A DNA stretch of 51,433 nucleotides from Oscillospiraceae bacterium (GTDB lineage: Bacteria > Bacillota > Clostridia > Oscillospirales > Ruminococcaceae), in contig CACXEO010000052.1 of assembly GCA_902766785.1 (NCBI GenBank), positions 1 to 51,433 of the forward strand, in the 5' to 3' direction. Shown piece by piece: positions 47,731 to 51,433 of the stretch (positions within the stretch are counted from its first letter, which is position 1; each line of letters starts with the position of its first letter). The position numbers and the translations under genes were made by a program. The notes beneath the pieces are model-generated. The model made no database searches. It had not been told where the DNA came from and was given only the letters and a program-made list of their open reading frames with translations.

Positions 47731-48207
47731 TTATGAGTTCATATTTGGGGTAATACCTATGCTTTCGAGCAGCTCGGCAAGCTCCTCTCGGCTGTGGACG
47801 TTCAGCTTCTTATACGCCTTTCTGAGATAATAGTTCACCGTATTGACGGTAACGCCGGTATCCTCGGCGATCTGCTTTACGGTCATGCCGTCGGCATATT
47901 TCAGGACCGTCTCGTTTTCCTTTACGGAAAGTCCGTAGGTGCGAAGCGGCCCCTCACAGGTGCGTTTATTCGGCTTTGCGGTCTCTGTCGGCTCCGGCTC
48001 CTTGCCGTGAAGGAGCCAATCGTAGTCGCAATCAAACTCCAAAGCGATCAGCTTGGCAAGGGCAGGCTTGATGCTTTCGGGACGTGCCTTGGCGTTGCCT
48101 GTCAGCAGAAGAACGTACTGCGGTGTCACGCCGATCCGCCGTGCAAATTCTGCCTTGCTGATCTGCTGTTCGTTAATAATCCGGTTTAATCTGTCAGCTA
48201 ACGTCAT
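47731..48207 (-). CDS. Double helix-turn-helix regulator: XRE domain plus LuxR-type domain
   Basis: A 158-aa cytosolic protein. Residues 3-66 are a Cro/CI-type HTH (LADRLNRIINEQQISKAEFA, RRIGVTPQYVLLLTG). Residues 93-152 are a LuxR/GerE-type HTH (LSVKENETVLKYADGMTVKQ, IAEDTGVTVNTVNYYLRKAY, KKLNVHSREEL). Joining two unrelated DNA-binding folds in so short a protein is unusual. No receiver or ligand domain is seen. I place the start at ATG 48207, ten bases after AAGGAGGT; ATG 48216 is too close to that site. It begins 1 bp after the sensor stop, so it is co-translated with it. Last gene of the operon. Confidence 0.88.
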   Translation of the reverse strand: MTLADRLNRIINEQQISKAEFARRIGVTPQYVLLLTGNAKARPESIKPALAKLIALEFDCDYDWLLHGKEPEPTETAKPNKRTCEGPLRTYGLSVKENETVLKYADGMTVKQIAEDTGVTVNTVNYYLRKAYKKLNVHSREELAELLESIGITPNMNS

Positions 48208-48208
48208 T

Positions 48209-49924
48209 TTACACATTACCTCCTTGCTCTTGCTTCAAAATGGCTACGTATCTCAAAAGCTCCTTGCGGGAGGATACACCGAGCTTTGAGTAAATGTTCT
48301 TGTTGTGGTATTTCAGTCCGTTGTCGGTAATGCCCAGGATCTCCGCGATCTCCTTTGCGGTCTTGCCTTCAACGTACAGATCGAAAACGGCTCTCTCACG
48401 CTTGGAAAGCGAGCGCATACATTCCAAAAAGAGCGCATAGCTGTCGGGATCGACCTCGTCCTTGCGCAGATAAGCAAGACGGGTATTGTCGGTCTTTACC
48501 ATCTCCACCTGAGATTGCAATGCGGTCTTTTCGCCGTGCAGACGCTCTACCTCGCTTTGCAGGGTTTCGGTGCGTTCTCTGTGCGTTTGCATCTGATCCT
48601 CGTGCTCACGGTCTTGCTGTGCAAGGAATGCGAACAGGTCGGCGATTTCGGGGATGCGTGTCGTCGCACTGCTTTCGTGATAGCCCTTGCTGCGGATCTG
48701 TTCAAAGGCTTCGTTGACCGGCTTGATGTAACGGCGGGAGATAATGACCGAAGCGGTGATCGCCAGGATAAGCAACCCGATCACAACGGTAATGAAAATG
48801 TATCGGTTGCCCTCCACGGCATTGTGCAGAATGTCCTGCGGCATCAGCAGAGATACCGACCATTCCCGATCCTTGTAGGGAGAATCATCGGAATACAACC
48901 GCACCGAAACGGCCTTACCGCTGTAATCGTCGGCAGCACCGGAATAGTGAACAAAGCCGTCGTGACTGTCGGTGATCTTCAAGTCCTCGTCCCATCTGGT
49001 TCCCGAAAGGAACCTATTACCCGCAAGCAGTCCCTTGGAGGTGCAGATTCCACCCTCGCAAACAGGAGCCGCAACGGTAAAGATCTCGTCAAAATAGTCG
49101 CTCTCCGGCGTGTACAGGAGCTTGAACATACGATCGCTTACTTCAATACCGCATACGCCGAATACCGTGCCGTCCTTGCTGATCATCGGAACGCAAAGCA
49201 GAAATCCCGCTTCGCTGTTTCCTTTCAGCACCACACGTCCCGACCAGTAATACAGACGGGACAGCGGCAGATCGGGGTTATCCCTTGCGGTCTGCATGAC
49301 CTCGTTCCAAAAGGGCTGATCGGAGATGTCGTATTCCATCTTCCATTGTCCCAGCAGCATAATACCGTTGTCACGGGCAAGCTGTGCAGGGCCGCGCAGA
49401 CAGTGGATATCCACACCCACGTTTTCGGTAGCGGTGGGCTGTGTCTTTTTCAGGAAGATGCCCGCCTTGGCGGTTTCGGAGTCCTGCCGTACCGAAGCGT
49501 CCAGCATCACAAATACACCGCCGCAATAGCGGGTTTTGACGGTATTTACGAGCGTTTGCATATATTGATCAAGAAGCGGCTCTATCAGTTCGGGATGCTC
49601 CTGCAGCCCGTCGGCAGAGATACCGTTATCGGAAAAGAAACGGTCGCTCCGTGCCGCCAAATCCTCGGCAATGCCGATACCGCCCATTGAGATACGCCCG
49701 AAGTTATCCTCAACGCTGTCTGCAAGCATGGAAAGCTGCGTGGTGAGCTGTGCCTGTACGCTGTGCTCCTGCTTGCCGTTGATTCCGAATATGGACAGAA
49801 GCAGCGTAAAGAGCAGGATCAGCACCACCGAAACGCTGATAAAGAAGATCAGCAGTCTGCGGTGCAGCGTCGTTCCCTTGTGCTTGCGCTCCTGTTTCCA
49901 AAGCGCTATTGCTTTTTTCAGCAT
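48209..49924 (-). CDS. Membrane-tethered sensor with C-terminal LuxR-type DNA-binding domain
   Basis: A 571-aa protein: a short basic cytoplasmic start, TM1 (about 23-48), a large extracellular domain (about 50-372, Cache-like in its layout, with segments GFLLCVPMISKDGTVFGVCG and YFDEIFTV), TM2 (about 374-397), a short HAMP-like stretch, a Gln/Glu-rich coiled coil (about 436-490), and a LuxR/GerE HTH (about 505-566: LSKRERAVFDLYVEGKTAKE, IAEILGITDNGLKYHNKNIY). It has no kinase or receiver domain. It would be a one-component membrane transcription factor that senses outside and binds DNA inside, probably as a coiled-coil dimer. The start is ATG 49924 behind AAGGAGGG, 41 bp after the binding-protein gene. 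Confidence 0.88.
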   Translation of the reverse strand: MLKKAIALWKQERKHKGTTLHRRLLIFFISVSVVLILLFTLLLSIFGINGKQEHSVQAQLTTQLSMLADSVEDNFGRISMGGIGIAEDLAARSDRFFSDNGISADGLQEHPELIEPLLDQYMQTLVNTVKTRYCGGVFVMLDASVRQDSETAKAGIFLKKTQPTATENVGVDIHCLRGPAQLARDNGIMLLGQWKMEYDISDQPFWNEVMQTARDNPDLPLSRLYYWSGRVVLKGNSEAGFLLCVPMISKDGTVFGVCGIEVSDRMFKLLYTPESDYFDEIFTVAAPVCEGGICTSKGLLAGNRFLSGTRWDEDLKITDSHDGFVHYSGAADDYSGKAVSVRLYSDDSPYKDREWSVSLLMPQDILHNAVEGNRYIFITVVIGLLILAITASVIISRRYIKPVNEAFEQIRSKGYHESSATTRIPEIADLFAFLAQQDREHEDQMQTHRERTETLQSEVERLHGEKTALQSQVEMVKTDNTRLAYLRKDEVDPDSYALFLECMRSLSKRERAVFDLYVEGKTAKEIAEILGITDNGLKYHNKNIYSKLGVSSRKELLRYVAILKQEQGGNV

Positions 49925-49965
49925 CCGGCATATCCCTCCTTTCCGGCAGTATTCGGATCACACGG

Positions 49966-51291
49966 TTATTTTCTGAGCTTTGCAAGCGCATCGGCGGCGC
50001 TGACCGTCTCTCCTGCGAGGAAAGCATTGCGTTCGTCGGTAAGCAGCTTGAAGAAATCCTCCTCAAAGCTGTCGCAGTCGTCGTCAAAGCCCGAATAGGT
50101 CGGCGCGGAGAAGAAGGTGTAGTCCTCATACATCGAAAGAACCGAGGTGAGCATCTTCTTAACGCCGGCGTTTTCAATGGACGCAAGGTGCGTCGTCATA
50201 TCGTTTTCAAAAGCCTGCCTGGTAACGGGCAGATAACCCGTCTCATCGATAAACTTCATATTCTGCTCGGAGGCGGTCAGCCACTTGATAAACTCACAGG
50301 CGGCGTATTCCTTCTTCTCGTCGCCCTTGGCAACCATCAAGCCGCCTCCGCGCTGAAGGGCGGTCTTGGAGCCGTTCTCAAATACGGGATACGGCAGGAT
50401 ACTGTATTCCACGCTCTCCACCGTGCCGTCGGTATAGGTGATGGTATCGCCGTAGAACAGAATACCCGCAGACGAACCGGTAGAGCAAACAAGGTCTCCG
50501 GTCTTGGAGAGGTCGGAGGAATAGCCGTCGTAGATGGCAATGCCGCCCTCCACCGCAGGGGTATATACCGTGTTGAAGATATGGGAAAAGCTGTCTCCCG
50601 CAAGGGAAAGAGCTTCGCCGTTAAAAATGCTGGTGCCAAGCTGTGCCATACCTACCTCGGCATAGTTGAACCAGGAATCGGCTGCGTAGAACTGCTTGCC
50701 GCCGCTGTATTCGTAATACTGCTCGGAAAGCCGCGCAATGCCCTCAAAGGTGGCAAGGTCGTCCATCTTCGCTCCGGTCGCTGCCGAGAAGCGGTCAAAC
50801 AAGGTCTGATTGACGTAAAGCACCTCGGTGGACTTGGCAATGGGAAATACGTAAAGACCGCCGTCGGCAAGTCTGCCCTCCGCAACGAAATCCTCTACGT
50901 AAGCGGAAAGCTCGTCCTCGGTAAAGTAATCGTCAAAGTTGACCAGCATTCCTTTTTCCTGGAACTGTATCGCCACCTTGGGATATCCCGTAAATATGTC
51001 GGGCATATCCGGTGCGCCGGGATCGCCGTTTGCGATCATGTCCAGGCTTTTGTTCAGCTCCGAGCTGGAGGATATGGCAGTCACGTCGATAATGATGCCC
51101 TTGTCCTTTCCGACCGTTGCGTTAAACTCGTCGATCAGATAATCCATGGTGGATTGCATATCCCCGCCATAATTGTGCCACATGGTGATGGTGATGGGAT
51201 TTTTCGGATCGAGAACAGAGCTTGAGCATCCGGTCAGCAGCACCGAAAGGATCAAAACCAAGGTCAAAATGAGTGCGATGGACTTCTTCAT
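49966..51291 (-). CDS. ABC-type extracellular solute-binding lipoprotein (family 1)
   Basis: A 441-aa lipoprotein. The start is ATG 51291 behind CGGAGGT; it begins MKKSIALILTL and has lipobox LTGC (Cys22). The rest is a family-1 solute-binding fold (ITMWHNYGGDMQSTMDYLID, PDIFTGYPKV, FPIAKSTEVLYVNQTLFDRF, KFIDETGYLPVTRQAF), as for sugars or oligosaccharides. No ABC permease or ATPase gene accompanies it; instead a sensor and a regulator follow. It may deliver its ligand to the sensor, with or without a transporter elsewhere. Only 60 bp separate its start from the terminal repeat, and I see no promoter there, so the promoter may lie in or beyond the repeat. Confidence 0.93.
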   Translation of the reverse strand: MKKSIALILTLVLILSVLLTGCSSSVLDPKNPITITMWHNYGGDMQSTMDYLIDEFNATVGKDKGIIIDVTAISSSSELNKSLDMIANGDPGAPDMPDIFTGYPKVAIQFQEKGMLVNFDDYFTEDELSAYVEDFVAEGRLADGGLYVFPIAKSTEVLYVNQTLFDRFSAATGAKMDDLATFEGIARLSEQYYEYSGGKQFYAADSWFNYAEVGMAQLGTSIFNGEALSLAGDSFSHIFNTVYTPAVEGGIAIYDGYSSDLSKTGDLVCSTGSSAGILFYGDTITYTDGTVESVEYSILPYPVFENGSKTALQRGGGLMVAKGDEKKEYAACEFIKWLTASEQNMKFIDETGYLPVTRQAFENDMTTHLASIENAGVKKMLTSVLSMYEDYTFFSAPTYSGFDDDCDSFEEDFFKLLTDERNAFLAGETVSAADALAKLRK

Positions 51292-51351
51292 TGCAAAAAC
51301 CTCCGTCACGGCGTCAACTACCCCTTTACCTACCCGAAATTTTGAAAAAAT

Positions 51352-51433
51352 TGGCTCAATCACTTTTCCTGTGGGATGCCGGTAGAGGCATCAAGCAAAT
51401 GAATTGAATAAAGAAGAGCCTTCGATTAGGATA
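51352..51433 (-). repeat. 82-bp terminal inverted repeat, right copy
   Basis: Exact reverse complement of 3-84. The internal hairpin falls at 51375-51392. It begins 60 bp upstream of the binding-protein gene and runs to the last base, so the true repeat may extend outside the window. Confidence 0.93.

Noticed and set aside
48305..49690. 461-aa plus-strand reading frame
   Set aside because: Antisense of the LuxR sensor gene. Long antisense frames follow from the codon bias of the real gene; no ribosome site and no domain.
49909..51225. 438-aa plus-strand reading frame
   Set aside because: Antisense of the solute-binding protein, which has a signal peptide, lipobox and ribosome site.

Overview
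The window reads as chromosomal DNA of a low-to-mid-GC Gram-positive anaerobe of the class Clostridia, most likely Oscillospiraceae/Ruminococcaceae. This is inferred from gene content and order, not from a marker search. The grounds are a Clostridia-type division and cell-wall cluster headed by mraZ, a MurE with the DNPR motif of meso-diaminopimelate enzymes, many lipoproteins with lipoboxes, a GTP-type PEP carboxykinase, formate-tetrahydrofolate ligase, and strong AGGAGG ribosome sites. I see no rRNA, tRNA, CRISPR array or intact transposase.

Layout. 1-19.8 kb is housekeeping in several small units: a 58-aa basic protein, a lipoprotein, gapA, an atypical histidine-kinase-like protein, pyrG, a Cys-rich DUF3795 protein, eno, a PdaA-like deacetylase lipoprotein, a broken FlaR-type kinase, pckG, the polA / LMW phosphatase / rimI / tsaD operon, dusB with a GNAT gene, an odd lipoprotein, and ilvD. 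19.9-34.3 kb, all minus strand, is the dcw cluster, transcribed mraZ-rsmH-ftsL-spoVD/pbpB-murE-murF-mraY-ftsW-murG-murA-ftsQ and then ftsZ. It has a clear sigma-A-type promoter and three MraZ-box repeats, but no murD, murC, murB or ftsA. 34.4-37.1 kb (minus) is rodA-rsmD-coaD plus a coiled-coil gene. 37.3-41.3 kb (plus) is fhs-tsaE-tsaB-rpiB-upp. 41.5-43.0 kb is trmL and a degV-family gene. 43.2-46.9 kb is the glycolytic operon pgk-tpiA-gpmI.

From about 47.0 kb to the right end the character changes. There is a gene-poor stretch with a decayed IS1182-type transposase start. It is followed by a three-gene minus-strand operon: a solute-binding lipoprotein, a two-TM sensor ending in a LuxR-type DNA-binding domain, and a cytosolic protein joining an XRE helix-turn-helix to a LuxR helix-turn-helix. 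No ABC permease is present. By eye the codon choice (AAG, GAG, CCC, AGA) differs from the rest. This module is the best candidate for an undescribed system: a binding-protein-fed, membrane-tethered transcription switch.

The two extreme ends of the window are an exact 82-bp inverted repeat (3-84 and 51352-51433). The sequence therefore probably ends in copies of one dispersed repeat, or is a segment bounded by inverted repeats.

Functionally, the core genes link lower glycolysis/gluconeogenesis (gapA, pgk, tpiA, gpmI, eno, pckG) with peptidoglycan synthesis and septation (dcw, rodA). tRNA/rRNA modification is also well represented (tsaB, tsaD, tsaE, trmL, dusB, rsmD, rsmH), as are nucleotide and cofactor supply (pyrG, upp, fhs, coaD).
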